The position numbers and the translations under genes were made by a program. DNA of 64,000 nucleotides from Paenibacillus sonchi (GTDB lineage Bacteria > Bacillota > Bacilli > Paenibacillales > Paenibacillaceae). Below the pieces are notes generated by a model. That model did not search any database. It worked only from the letters and a program-made list of their open reading frames with translations, and had not been told where the DNA came from. Shown one piece after another: positions 18,049-26,764 of the stretch (positions are counted from its first letter, which is position 1; every line of letters starts with the position of its first letter). Location: the NCBI RefSeq assembly GCF_016772475.1, contig NZ_CP068595.1:496001-560000 (forward strand). The letters run 5' to 3'.

Positions 18049-18755
18049 TCACTTCCTTCTTTGGTGGCTTCTTCGCTTTCTTTCTTGTTACCAGTTACTT
18101 GATCATAGGTCTTTCCTTGGCTCAAACCATATTTCTTAGCGACTTGTACTAATTCGTTATATTGATCTTCAGAAACTTTACTAAGGATAATACTACGAGC
18201 TTCCTTCTTTTCTTCGTTAGTCAGTCCGCCTTTGGCTAACTCTTGAAGTCTTTTGATATCCGAAACACTTAACTGTTGTGCCACTATTGATGCAACATCA
18301 GCTTTATCTTTTAACGTTACGCTCTCCTGTACTTCTTTAGCCTTATCAGTAGAAATATGAGCTATACCATCCACACCCTCAGGTGTTGGAACCGGAGTAC
18401 TTGTCGGCTGGCTTGTACTGGCAGCCGCTTTTCCACCATTATTCGCCTTTTTATCACCGGCACCATCTGAAGCCGGAGTACTCGAAGGTGATACCGCAGT
18501 TGTTGGCTCAACTTTCGATCCTGGTGCTGCTGAAGCATTTGGCTCCGCAGTTGCGTCACCCGCAGCTACAGGAGGTTCAACAATTTCTCCTTGAGCATTA
18601 CTGGTAGTCTCGTTTGCTTCAACGTTGAAACCGTCAGCCATCGAACTCATTAACTTATCTACTGCATAGTTGGCAGCGAACAGGCCTGCAACTCCTAACA
18701 CGACAATCACCGACAGCGTCCAGAACAATACTTTCTTCCATCTTTTGTTGAACAC
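18045..18755 (-). CDS. Single-pass membrane protein with Ala/Thr/Pro linker, function unknown
   Basis: 236 aa. A GTG at 18755 has a perfect GGAGGT seven bases upstream and is the likely start; the ATG 15 bases earlier contains that site. KRWKKVLFWTLSVIVVLGVAGLFAA is a cytoplasm-in membrane anchor, followed by a low-complexity Ala/Thr/Ser/Pro linker (about residues 50-125) and a charged helical C-terminal domain (KDKADVASIVAQQLSVSDIKRLQEL) outside the cell. I do not recognise the family. It is coupled by a 4-base overlap to the stalk protein and sits 24 bases after the dehydratase gene. Confidence 0.7.
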   Translation of the reverse strand: MFNKRWKKVLFWTLSVIVVLGVAGLFAANYAVDKLMSSMADGFNVEANETTSNAQGEIVEPPVAAGDATAEPNASAAPGSKVEPTTAVSPSSTPASDGAGDKKANNGGKAAASTSQPTSTPVPTPEGVDGIAHISTDKAKEVQESVTLKDKADVASIVAQQLSVSDIKRLQELAKGGLTNEEKKEARSIILSKVSEDQYNELVQVAKKYGLSQGKTYDQVTGNKKESEEATKEGSE

Positions 18756-18779
18756 TTCAGGTACCTCCATAGGAATGAA

Positions 18780-20612
18780 TTAGCTAATCGCAGCTTGAGC
18801 TACCGGCTGCATCGGCACAATCTGGTTAATGACTTCACGAATAGCGTCTCCGTCTTCAGCCAATACACGTTCCAGACGTTTGAACTCCAGTTCCAGCTGA
18901 TTCTGGCTAAGAACGTTGGGTTTACCGATGAAGATCCGGTTATGCCGGGTGGAACCCAGATTCTCCTCGGCTGTCAGCAGTTCTTCATACAGCTTCTCAC
19001 CTTCCCGTATTCCGGAGAAGGTAATCTCAATATCCTTGTAAGGCTCATAGCCGGACAAGGTAATCAGGTCCTCGGCTAAGGTCAGAATCCTCACTGGTTG
19101 GCCCATATCCAGTACAAAGACTTCTCCGCCATTCGCAAATGATCCGGACTGGATGACCAGTTGCACCGCTTCCGGAATCGTCATAAAATAACGTACCATC
19201 TCGGGATGGGTCACGGTAACCGGTCCGCCCGCAGCGATCTGCTGCTTGAAGGCCGGAATGACGCTGCCCCGGCTGCCCAAGACATTGCCGAATCGTACTG
19301 CTGAGAATTTGGTTGGGCTGGAGGTGTTGAGGCTCTGCACATACATTTCTGCGATACGTTTGGTCGCTCCCATCACACTGGTCGGATTAACGGCTTTGTC
19401 AGAGGAGATCAATACGAACCGTTCCGCTCCATATTTGTCAGCACAGTCAGCTACATTGCGGGTCCCGAAGACATTGTTCTTAATGGCCTCGGCGGGATTG
19501 CGTTCCATCAGAGGAACGTGCTTATGCGCTGCCGCATGAAAGACTACATGCGGGCTGTGACTCTGGAATACTTCCATCATCCGCGTGCGGTCCTGAACAT
19601 CCGCAATTACGGTAACAATGTTCAGATCCGGGAAGCTCTTCCGCAGCTCCATCTCTATCGTGTAAATGCTATTTTCGCCGTGTCCGAGAATTAACAGTTT
19701 GTCTGGGGCAAAAGGGGATATCTGACGGCATAGCTCTGAGCCAATTGAACCTCCAGCCCCGGTGACTAATACCGTCTTGTTATGTACATACCCGAGAATG
19801 CTGTTCATGTCAGCCACAATCGGTTCGCGTCCAAGCAAATCCTCTACGCTGACATCACGCAGCTTTTTTACCGAAATTTTGCCGGCAATCAAGTCATTAA
19901 GTGCTGGAATAATCTTCAGCTTGGCCCCGGTAGCCTTCGCCAAGTTAATAATTTCGGAGATTTCCGTTCGGGATACAGAAGGCATAGCGATAATAATCTC
20001 ATGAATCTCGAGTTCCTTCACAAGCCGGGGAATATCATAACGGTTGCCGAGAACGGGTACTCCCAAGATAGACAGATGGTATTTATCTGCACTGTCATCA
20101 ATGAAGCCGACAATTCGCGTATGGGCAAATGAAGGGCCCATCATTTCCCGGGCGATCAGTATTCCGCAGTCACCGGCACCCACAATCAGGGTATGAGTCT
20201 CTGTATCCTTGGAGTTAATACGATCATTGCGGAACACTCTCCAGCAGAAGCGGACTCCTCCCACCAGGAGCAGGATCGTTTCCATCGCGCGCACCTCAAT
20301 GCTGAGGGGGACCCGTTCCGGCAAAATGATAAATGCCGCCACAAAAGAAAGGACAGCTCCTACAACAATCGCTTTGAATACAGAAATGATCTCATCAATG
20401 CTGGCATACTGCCATAATCTGCGGTACAAGCCAAAATAGATCAGACTGCCCCCAAAGGTTACTGTCGCAATAAGACCGAACACCAGCATCTGAAGCGTAT
20501 ATTCGTCAGGTATGCCCTTGGAAAACCGGAACATATAAGAAGTCACAATACTGAACCAGATGATCGCAAGGTCAATGAGGAATAACAAATAAACTCTGGT
20601 TTTCGCTGTCAT
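18780..20612 (-). CDS. Membrane nucleotide-sugar 4,6-dehydratase (CapD/PglF/EpsC type)
   Basis: 610 aa from the ATG at 20612 (GGAGG eight bases upstream). The N-terminal part has four membrane helices, then a CoA/NAD-like domain with LIVGAGDCGILIARE, then the catalytic SDR domain: VLVTGAGGSIGSELCRQ, FHAAAHKHVPLME, ISSDKAVNPTSVMGATKR and the Met/Lys catalytic variant seen in UDP-GlcNAc 4,6-dehydratases. Such enzymes start synthesis of QuiNAc, FucNAc or bacillosamine. It follows the BY-kinase gene and belongs to the polysaccharide operon. Confidence 0.9.
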   Translation of the reverse strand: MTAKTRVYLLFLIDLAIIWFSIVTSYMFRFSKGIPDEYTLQMLVFGLIATVTFGGSLIYFGLYRRLWQYASIDEIISVFKAIVVGAVLSFVAAFIILPERVPLSIEVRAMETILLLVGGVRFCWRVFRNDRINSKDTETHTLIVGAGDCGILIAREMMGPSFAHTRIVGFIDDSADKYHLSILGVPVLGNRYDIPRLVKELEIHEIIIAMPSVSRTEISEIINLAKATGAKLKIIPALNDLIAGKISVKKLRDVSVEDLLGREPIVADMNSILGYVHNKTVLVTGAGGSIGSELCRQISPFAPDKLLILGHGENSIYTIEMELRKSFPDLNIVTVIADVQDRTRMMEVFQSHSPHVVFHAAAHKHVPLMERNPAEAIKNNVFGTRNVADCADKYGAERFVLISSDKAVNPTSVMGATKRIAEMYVQSLNTSSPTKFSAVRFGNVLGSRGSVIPAFKQQIAAGGPVTVTHPEMVRYFMTIPEAVQLVIQSGSFANGGEVFVLDMGQPVRILTLAEDLITLSGYEPYKDIEITFSGIREGEKLYEELLTAEENLGSTRHNRIFIGKPNVLSQNQLELEFKRLERVLAEDGDAIREVINQIVPMQPVAQAAIS

Positions 20613-20654
20613 TTTCAGTGCCTCCAAAAATAACAATTTTCTTCTATATAGAAC

Positions 20655-21341
20655 TTAATTTCCGTAGTAGTAGTAATAATAACCTTCACTGGCTTTGCGC
20701 TTCACATTGTTCAGTACGACTCCCAGCATCTTCGCACCAACACGGTCAAGGTTAGACTTGGCCTTGGCTGCGATATCCCGCTTCACTTTGCCATAGCTGA
20801 CCACCATAATGACTCCGTCACTCTTGGAGGCGATAATTTGTGCATCTGTGACAGCCAAAAGGGGCGGAGTATCGAACAAAATCATATCGTAGCGCTGACG
20901 CAGCTCCTGCAGCACAGCACTCATCCTGTTGGAGGCCATCATTTCTGCCGGATTTGGGGGAATTGGACCTGAAGTCATGATGGAGAGATTAGCTACACCT
21001 GAATCCTGAACGACATCCTCCAGATCAGCCTGCTGCGACAGCAGCGAAGACAGTCCAGCACGGTTGCTTAACGAAAATGTTTTGTGAGCTGTAGGCTTGC
21101 GCAAATCCCCATCAATCAGCAAAACTTTTTTGTCCGCTTGGGCATAAGCTGCCGCAAGGTTGGCTGTAACCGTAGACTTTCCTTCTTCAGGGCCGGAGGA
21201 GGTAACCATAATGATCTGGATCTGCTCGTCTACGGAAGAGAAATCAATGTTCGTCCGCAGAGCGCGAAAAGCTTCCGATACAGGCGAACGCGGATTGGTC
21301 ACGGTAATGAGATGGCGTTGTTTACTTGGCTGCTGTGACAT
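20655..21341 (-). CDS. CpsD/CapB-family tyrosine kinase (BY-kinase)
   Basis: 228 aa. It has Walker A TSSGPEEGKSTVTANLA, Walker A' VLLIDGDLRKPT and Walker B MILFDTPPLLA, and ends in a tyrosine cluster (six Tyr in the last eight residues) that is the autophosphorylation tail. In Gram-positive bacteria this kinase pairs with a separate membrane modulator, here the gene just upstream, which overlaps it by 20 bases. The cycle of tail phosphorylation, reversed by the CpsB-type phosphatase at 24404, controls chain length and export. Confidence 0.93.
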   Translation of the reverse strand: MSQQPSKQRHLITVTNPRSPVSEAFRALRTNIDFSSVDEQIQIIMVTSSGPEEGKSTVTANLAAAYAQADKKVLLIDGDLRKPTAHKTFSLSNRAGLSSLLSQQADLEDVVQDSGVANLSIMTSGPIPPNPAEMMASNRMSAVLQELRQRYDMILFDTPPLLAVTDAQIIASKSDGVIMVVSYGKVKRDIAAKAKSNLDRVGAKMLGVVLNNVKRKASEGYYYYYYGN

Positions 21342-22098
21342 GTTCGAGTTCTCCTGCCTTTCTGGTCAGCTTCTGGGCCTGTAATTCTGTGGACTTCGTT
21401 TCCTCTTGCCCCAGTCTGGTGATCATGGCGATCGTAGGCAGACCCAGATATTTCTCAATATCCTCTTCGGTCTTCAAGGTGTCATCCAGATATTCCAGCA
21501 GGAACGCGATACCCAGACCAATCATCAATGAAACGATAAAAGCAATTGCCAGATTCATTACAACGTTAGGCTCAACAGGTCCCGGTGCAACCGGCGGATC
21601 AACCTTAGCCTCATTCAGGATGGATACGTTCTGCACATTGAACAGGGACGGAATCTCCTGCTTGAACACAAGTGAAATGGCATTCACGATTTCTGCAGCT
21701 CTCTGGTACGAATTATCTCGAACGACAAGTGTCATCACCTGCGTATTATTTACGGAACTCACATTAACTTTCTTAAGCAGATCTTCCGCAGTAAGATTGA
21801 ATTGCGGATAGTTCTTGGCTACGACATCCAGAATAGCGGGTGTCTTGATAATTTCCTTGTAGGTATTAATTAACTGAATATTGGTATTGATCTGATTAAG
21901 GTCAAGCTGTGCCACAGTAGACTGTGTAGGCGTCTGATTAACGATAATCTTGGTGGAGGCTTCATACACCGGATTCTTAATATATAGGCTGTATACTCCG
22001 GCAAGAATACAAACCGCAACCACAATGCTTACAATCATCCACAGTCTCTTCCTGACGATCTGGAAATAATCGCGAAGATCCAATTCTTGTGCTGACAA
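21322..22098 (-). CDS. Wzz/CpsC-like chain-length modulator and kinase activator
   Basis: 258 aa from a TTG at 22098 with a perfect GGAGGG eight bases upstream; the longer frame starting at 22143 has no good ribosome site. It has two membrane helices (about residues 17-37 and 170-195) around an extracellular Wzz domain, with a PVAPGPVEPN proline motif before the second helix, as in CpsC/YveK/CapA. It holds and activates the BY-kinase encoded next to it. It is the first gene of the main polysaccharide operon, after a terminator. Confidence 0.88.
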   Translation of the reverse strand: MSAQELDLRDYFQIVRKRLWMIVSIVVAVCILAGVYSLYIKNPVYEASTKIIVNQTPTQSTVAQLDLNQINTNIQLINTYKEIIKTPAILDVVAKNYPQFNLTAEDLLKKVNVSSVNNTQVMTLVVRDNSYQRAAEIVNAISLVFKQEIPSLFNVQNVSILNEAKVDPPVAPGPVEPNVVMNLAIAFIVSLMIGLGIAFLLEYLDDTLKTEEDIEKYLGLPTIAMITRLGQEETKSTELQAQKLTRKAGELEHVTAAK

Positions 22099-22196
22099 GT
22101 GAATTTCCCTCCAAGCTGTTTCTGTAATATTCATCCTATACACAGTGAACTGGTGAATCTTGAATATGAGTTCGCAAGTTCAATGTATATAAGCTA

Positions 22197-22231
22197 AAAA
22201 AGTGCCTCCTCTCACCGAGACGAGAGGAGGC
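22197..22231 (-). terminator. Terminator of the S-layer protein gene
   Basis: Perfect 10-bp stem GCCTCCTCTC/GAGAGGAGGC with an 8-base loop; on the minus strand it is followed by AC and a T run. It separates the S-layer gene from the wzz-like gene, so the latter needs its own promoter or read-through. Confidence 0.85.
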
Positions 22232-22257
22232 TCTCCACTTGCTTATAATAAAAACTT

Positions 22258-24261
22258 TTACTTGAAGTTGATGGTACGGTAGATGATTACAGCTGCTTCT
22301 GCACGGGTTGCTGTGTTGTTCGGGTTGAACTTGCCGGCATTGCCGATAACAAGGTTATGGCTGGCTGCAAAGGCTACTCCATCTTTCAGGGAAGCGGCGA
22401 TCTTCGCAGCATCCGCGAATTTAGTCAACGACGAAGCATCTCCTGCAGTGGCTTGCGGGTTAACAGTCTTAACCGCACGGGCAATCATCGTTGCCATTTC
22501 AGCACGGGTGATGGTTGCGTTTGGATCAAACTGGGAAGCACTGCGGCCCGTAACGATGCCCTTCTCAGCAGCAACGGCTACATAAGGAGCGTACCAGGCT
22601 GTGGAGGCAACATCGCCGAAGCTTTCAGTAGCTGTGCTGTTCTCCAGGTTCAGCGCACGGATCAGCATCTTAGAGAACTCAGCGCGGGTAACATTGCTCT
22701 TCGGAGCGAACTTGCTTGCGCCAACACCTTCAATTGCGCCTTTAGCGGCTACAACTTGAATTTGTCTTCCAGCCCATGCTTGTACGCTTGCAACGTCATT
22801 GAAGTTCACTTTGTTCTCAACGACTGCATATGTCGAGAGGGTATCACGCGGTTCAACGATATAGTCGCCGTCAACTACGCCGCCATGGAATTCGAGAGCC
22901 TTGTAGACCACTTTCGACACAGAGAGCAATTCCTTGTCAAGGCCAGTTGTATTGGCCAAAGGAAGCTTAATAGTCAATGGTTGTTTGAAGGTTGTTGTCT
23001 TCACGCCGCCTACTGTCAGATCGAAAGAGTACACTTTCGAAGCCAGCTTGAGGCTGGTCAGGGAAGTTACTGTTGTGTCAGCTTCATTCGTAACGGTCAG
23101 TGTTACTGCATCACTGAACTGGGATACCGGAATTGTAACTGTCAGACCGTTGAAGGTTACTGCGATATTAGCAATACCTCTTGCCTTAGCGGCTTCAATA
23201 ATCGCTTTGGACAGTGGAACTTCTACTACCTTAGCATTGACAGTGCCCAAATTCAGGGTAAGTGTAAGGCCAGTCTTGCCAGGATTAGCTGCCAGCAATG
23301 CGTCAAAAGCCTTGATCACATCAGCGTCAACCAGCTTCAGGGTTGCTTTGTCGCCGACAATGCTAACCAATTTGGAGACATCGTAGAATCCAGGAGTAGC
23401 GGTTGGATTAGTGACTACTACAGCAGTGCCGCCACCGCCGCCGCCACTACCACTACCACTTCCAGGGTTAGTAGTAGTCAACGGATAAGCACGAAGATAG
23501 GCCGAAGCAAGTGATTGAGCTGCTTTTCTGGAAGATTTAATTTCTGTATTCACATTAACGAAGGTCTGTACGAGATCATCAGCAGAAATTTTCAAATTGG
23601 CAAACGCTTGACTAACAGTTAACGCGCCAGTACCAATCTTTTGGTCGAGAACTTTGTAGACAGCGTCCTTCACCAAAGTCTTCTGTGAAGCAGGATCAGC
23701 AAGGTTGAGCGGATCCGTGCCCAATTTGTTCACCACCAAAGTGCGAAGTTCTGCTTCTACGCCGTTAGAAGCGAAGAAGAAATCCAGAATGTCGTCGAAG
23801 CTAAGGTTTGGAACGTTAGCCTGGGTTGCAATTGTATTGAACAAAGCAACATTATCCTTATCTAAACGAATGTCTTTCAGCACATCAAAATCATTTGCAT
23901 ACACATCGTATACTACACTGGAAACGCTTTTGAATAATTTCAAAGAGGTTGCTTTTTCCTTATCGGTTAGGTCAATCTTGCCAAGAACCGGAGCAAAAAT
24001 CTTCTCGAACTTATCCTTGTCAAGTCCTGCTACTTCATTTGAATAGTTCTTCAAATAAGTTACTTCTGTTACGGTCAAGTTTTTGTAAATAGTCGTAATC
24101 TTGTCCTTAACGGTCTGATGGCCAACTTCAGCCGCTGCAGCCGTTCCAACCAGTCCAAGATGCTGAGCCAGACCAGTACTGCTGAACGGAAAACCTGCAA
24201 AGGATGCTGCTGTCATGCTTGCTGCTAATGTTGATACTGCTAACTTTTTCTTCAAAGACAC
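22258..24261 (-). CDS. S-layer homology (SLH) domain surface protein
   Basis: 667 aa from a GTG at 24261 (GAGGTGG seven bases upstream). Signal peptide to about residue 44 (LVGTAAAA), a helical N-terminal domain, a Gly/Ser linker (GSGSGSGGGGGG, about residue 268), a beta-rich region and three SLH domains from about residue 487 to the end (FNDV...AWAGRQI, FGDVASTAWYAPYV, TKFADAAKIAASLKDGV; each followed by a TRAE motif). SLH domains bind pyruvylated secondary cell-wall polysaccharide. It lies between the phosphatase cpsB and the kinase pair and has its own terminator. Whether it forms a lattice is unknown. Confidence 0.9.
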   Translation of the reverse strand: MSLKKKLAVSTLAASMTAASFAGFPFSSTGLAQHLGLVGTAAAAEVGHQTVKDKITTIYKNLTVTEVTYLKNYSNEVAGLDKDKFEKIFAPVLGKIDLTDKEKATSLKLFKSVSSVVYDVYANDFDVLKDIRLDKDNVALFNTIATQANVPNLSFDDILDFFFASNGVEAELRTLVVNKLGTDPLNLADPASQKTLVKDAVYKVLDQKIGTGALTVSQAFANLKISADDLVQTFVNVNTEIKSSRKAAQSLASAYLRAYPLTTTNPGSGSGSGGGGGGTAVVVTNPTATPGFYDVSKLVSIVGDKATLKLVDADVIKAFDALLAANPGKTGLTLTLNLGTVNAKVVEVPLSKAIIEAAKARGIANIAVTFNGLTVTIPVSQFSDAVTLTVTNEADTTVTSLTSLKLASKVYSFDLTVGGVKTTTFKQPLTIKLPLANTTGLDKELLSVSKVVYKALEFHGGVVDGDYIVEPRDTLSTYAVVENKVNFNDVASVQAWAGRQIQVVAAKGAIEGVGASKFAPKSNVTRAEFSKMLIRALNLENSTATESFGDVASTAWYAPYVAVAAEKGIVTGRSASQFDPNATITRAEMATMIARAVKTVNPQATAGDASSLTKFADAAKIAASLKDGVAFAASHNLVIGNAGKFNPNNTATRAEAAVIIYRTINFK

Positions 24262-24403
24262 TTTTCATCCACCTCTTTGTATGTATTTATATTTCTAGTA
24301 CTACTGCTAGCATAGATAGAGCCGAAACCCTATGACTACACTACTCTGATAAAAAATAACAATAAACCAGTAATACCCATTCTACCATCAATAGAACGCG
24401 AGG

Positions 24404-25186
24404 TCACCCTTTACGAGAAAAAAATCCGAACAATCTATGAAGTTTTTTGTGAGATTGTAGATAATCTGCTCGAATAATCTCTTCATTATTAACGATTCTT
24501 AGCGCATTTTGACGAAAAAGATCGGATGCTGTCGTTCCTAATTCTTTGGTCAAAACCCCGTAGGCCTCACTCAGACCAAACGGACGATGCTGATTGTCAT
24601 GGGCGTCCGAGGCAATCACATGTACAGCATTCCTGCGGCACAGGTCCAATGACAGCTTCTGCAGCTTGCTTCCGAACGTTCCGGCCAGGCTCTGGGCAGT
24701 AAGCTGGCCCAGTGCGCCCAGCTCTATTAATCTTGTCAACTTGGAAGGATCGGCAGCTACCTCGGCATTGCGCTCCGGATGGGCAATTACTGGCACAAAG
24801 CCTTGAATCAGCAGTTCATGGCAGGTCTCTTCCATTGAACGCGGTACCCGGGAAGAAGGCATTTCCAGCAAAATATACCGTGAACCTGCAAGCGTCAGGA
24901 GCTGGCCCTGCTCCAGATCATTCAGCAGATCACTATAAATGCGGATTTCCTGGCCGGGAAGCACCTGCAGCGGAAGATCGGCCTGCCGGAGTCTCTGATT
25001 CAGCTGCTCCACAGCTTGTCCAATATTCGGAGCGGGGTTCAAATAGACTCCGTTGGCATGATGAGGCGTGGCGACAACAGTGGAAATTCCATCCTTCCCG
25101 GCAGCCTGAGCCATAGCAAGAGCCGCGTCCCAATCGGCAGCCCCGTCGTCCATGAAGGGTAGAATGTGACTATGGATATCTATCAT
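24404..25186 (-). CDS. Tyrosine-protein phosphatase, PHP type (CpsB/YwqE)
   Basis: 260 aa with metal-binding PHP motifs in order: MIDIHSHILPFMDDGA, VVATPHHANGVYL, LLEMPSS, VIAHPERN and ASDAHDNQHRP. This is the Mn-dependent phosphatase that dephosphorylates BY-kinases, matching CpsB of pneumococcus and YwqE of Bacillus. It lies upstream of the S-layer gene rather than next to the kinase pair. It is full length. Confidence 0.92.
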   Translation of the reverse strand: MIDIHSHILPFMDDGAADWDAALAMAQAAGKDGISTVVATPHHANGVYLNPAPNIGQAVEQLNQRLRQADLPLQVLPGQEIRIYSDLLNDLEQGQLLTLAGSRYILLEMPSSRVPRSMEETCHELLIQGFVPVIAHPERNAEVAADPSKLTRLIELGALGQLTAQSLAGTFGSKLQKLSLDLCRRNAVHVIASDAHDNQHRPFGLSEAYGVLTKELGTTASDLFRQNALRIVNNEEIIRADYLQSHKKLHRLFGFFSRKG

Positions 25187-25242
25187 ATGCTTTTTATCGG
25201 TCCCTCTCTAGCGTATATTTATAGTTTTCTAAAAAAAATACA

Positions 25243-25261
25243 ACCATTTCGCTAGGAAATG
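25243..25261 (-). terminator. Weak terminator-like hairpin before cpsB
   Basis: A 6-bp stem CATTTC/GAAATG with a 5-base loop; read on the minus strand a run of eight T follows a few bases later. It may end transcription of the 195-aa protein gene. The stem is short, so this is tentative. Confidence 0.3.
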
Positions 25262-25290
25262 ATTGCTAAATTTTTAAATAGTATGCCCTG

Positions 25291-25878
25291 CTAGGCTTCC
25301 AGCTCGAACAGCTTCCGGGTGACCTCGGCAAGGTTTCTGTCAATCTCTTGAATTTCCTCATTCCCGCATACCCGGTTACGCTGATCAAGCAGACGGTCGA
25401 TGTTGACACGCAAGCTCTCAATCTCCTGCTCAACCGTATCGGACTTGTAGAGACGCAGCATTTCGGCAAGCGAGTGCCTGTGCTGATAGACCAGCTTGCT
25501 GCCCAGCGGCGTAACCTCAGAGATTCTGCGGACCGAGCCGTTCTCGTATACATACACCATGGTGAGGCCTTGATATATTCGATTTACCGTTCCGGTTCCC
25601 TTGTAGGTGACGAACAGCTTGCGGATTGCGTTATTCAGATGCGGGTTCACAATTCGGCAGGACAAGGTGCATACGTAGATGCTGCCTCTTTGCTGGAAAG
25701 ACAAATGAACCTCCTCGCCTCCCGCTTCCTCCAGGACGATTTCCTGTTCCCCGCCGCCCAGAATTTTCACCCGGTGGCTGATGAAGCAGGTATCGGCTGT
25801 AAGCAGAAACTGTTTCATTTGAAATTCCGTCATTTGCAAAGTCGCCTTCACATATTCTGTTGCCAATCTCTGAGCCAT
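25291..25878 (-). CDS. Conserved hypothetical protein (195 aa)
   Basis: Start at the ATG at 25878 with GAGGG six bases upstream (an ATG two codons earlier touches the ribosome site). The protein has a mixed alpha/beta N-terminal two-thirds (QRLATEYVKATLQMTEFQMKQFLL, LNNAIRKLFVTYKGTGTVNRIYQG) and a C-terminal coiled-coil-like stretch (EQEIESLRVNIDRLLDQRN). No signal peptide or membrane segment is seen. I cannot assign a family or function. It stands alone between engB and cpsB, with about 200 bases free on its upstream side. Confidence 0.6.
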   Translation of the reverse strand: MAQRLATEYVKATLQMTEFQMKQFLLTADTCFISHRVKILGGGEQEIVLEEAGGEEVHLSFQQRGSIYVCTLSCRIVNPHLNNAIRKLFVTYKGTGTVNRIYQGLTMVYVYENGSVRRISEVTPLGSKLVYQHRHSLAEMLRLYKSDTVEQEIESLRVNIDRLLDQRNRVCGNEEIQEIDRNLAEVTRKLFELEA

Positions 25879-26009
25879 GACCATCCCTCAATTCTTTGTA
25901 GCAGCCTTTAGCATGATTATACAATGAAGAGCAGCAGGTTTTCTCATCAGGGGGAACAGGATATAGGCCGATAATTCATCTTATAACGGGAGAAAAGGAT
26001 AAGAGCTAC

Positions 26010-26027
26010 GGAATACATATGTATTCC
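26010..26027. repeat. 18-bp perfect palindrome
   Basis: GGAATACAT/ATGTATTCC, about 130 bases upstream of the 195-aa gene and downstream of engB. It has the size and symmetry of an operator for a dimeric regulator, but no neighbouring regulator gene supports this. Confidence 0.35.
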
Positions 26028-26086
26028 TCACTATTCTGTGAGTAATACGCGCTGATCCTATGGAATACGCATCACCGGGTTACCAT

Positions 26087-26752
26087 TCAAGCCTCGGAAG
26101 GATCTTCCGGCTGCGCTTCATTTCCAGCATCTTCAATCCCCGGCTCTAGGGCCGGATCTTCTTCGGAAGCTTGATTATAGCGCTCAATTAGCTCCCATAA
26201 TTCATCTCTGCCGAGACCGATCTCGGAGGAAAAGGAAATGAAGTTATCGCCCGGCAGCACGCCCAGCTCCTGCTTCATAATCTTGATGTGCTTCGGCCAG
26301 CGGGTTTTGGGAATCTTGTCCGCTTTGGTAGCCACAACACACAGGGGCAGATCGTAATGCTTCAGCCAGTCGAACATCATCTTGTCATTGCCCGTAGGCG
26401 GGTGGCGAAGATCCACAATGAGCAGGACCAGCTTCAGAGTGTCGCGCTCGGCCAGATATTTCTCGACCATTTTGCCCCAGGAGGCGCGCTGGGTTTTGGA
26501 CACCTTCGCATAACCATAGCCTGGGAAGTCGACAAAATACATGCTTTCATTAACCCGGTAATAGTTCATATGCTGCGTCTTGCCCGGTGTGGAGCTGGTA
26601 CGGGCCAGATTCTTGCGGTTGATCATCCGGTTGATCAGAGAAGACTTCCCGACGTTGGAGCGCCCTGCCAGAGCAATCTCCGGCAAGGCGTCAACAGGGT
26701 ATTGATCAGGGCCTACGGCGCTGATGATAAATTCGGCATTGTTAACTTTCAT
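26087..26752 (-). CDS. engB: Ribosome biogenesis GTPase EngB (YsxC/YihA)
   Basis: 221 aa, an essential GTPase for assembly of the large ribosomal subunit. G1 is [15 protein letters not shown]2 region [15 protein letters not shown]3 VDFPGYG, G4 ATKADK, with the family-typical AKVSKTQR and DLRHPP segments. A C-terminal acidic extension (about 25 residues, rich in Glu, Asp and Pro) is longer than in Bacillus. It starts 12 bases after lonA, the same order as in B. subtilis (lonA-ysxC), which supports a shared transcript. Confidence 0.97.
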   Translation of the reverse strand: MKVNNAEFIISAVGPDQYPVDALPEIALAGRSNVGKSSLINRMINRKNLARTSSTPGKTQHMNYYRVNESMYFVDFPGYGYAKVSKTQRASWGKMVEKYLAERDTLKLVLLIVDLRHPPTGNDKMMFDWLKHYDLPLCVVATKADKIPKTRWPKHIKIMKQELGVLPGDNFISFSSEIGLGRDELWELIERYNQASEEDPALEPGIEDAGNEAQPEDPSEA

Positions 26753-26764
26753 AGGACTTCCTTT

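Noticed and set aside
22357..23514. Plus-strand ORF of 385 codons opposite the S-layer gene
   Set aside because: The minus-strand protein has a signal peptide and three SLH domains; the plus frame has none and is Cys-rich nonsense.
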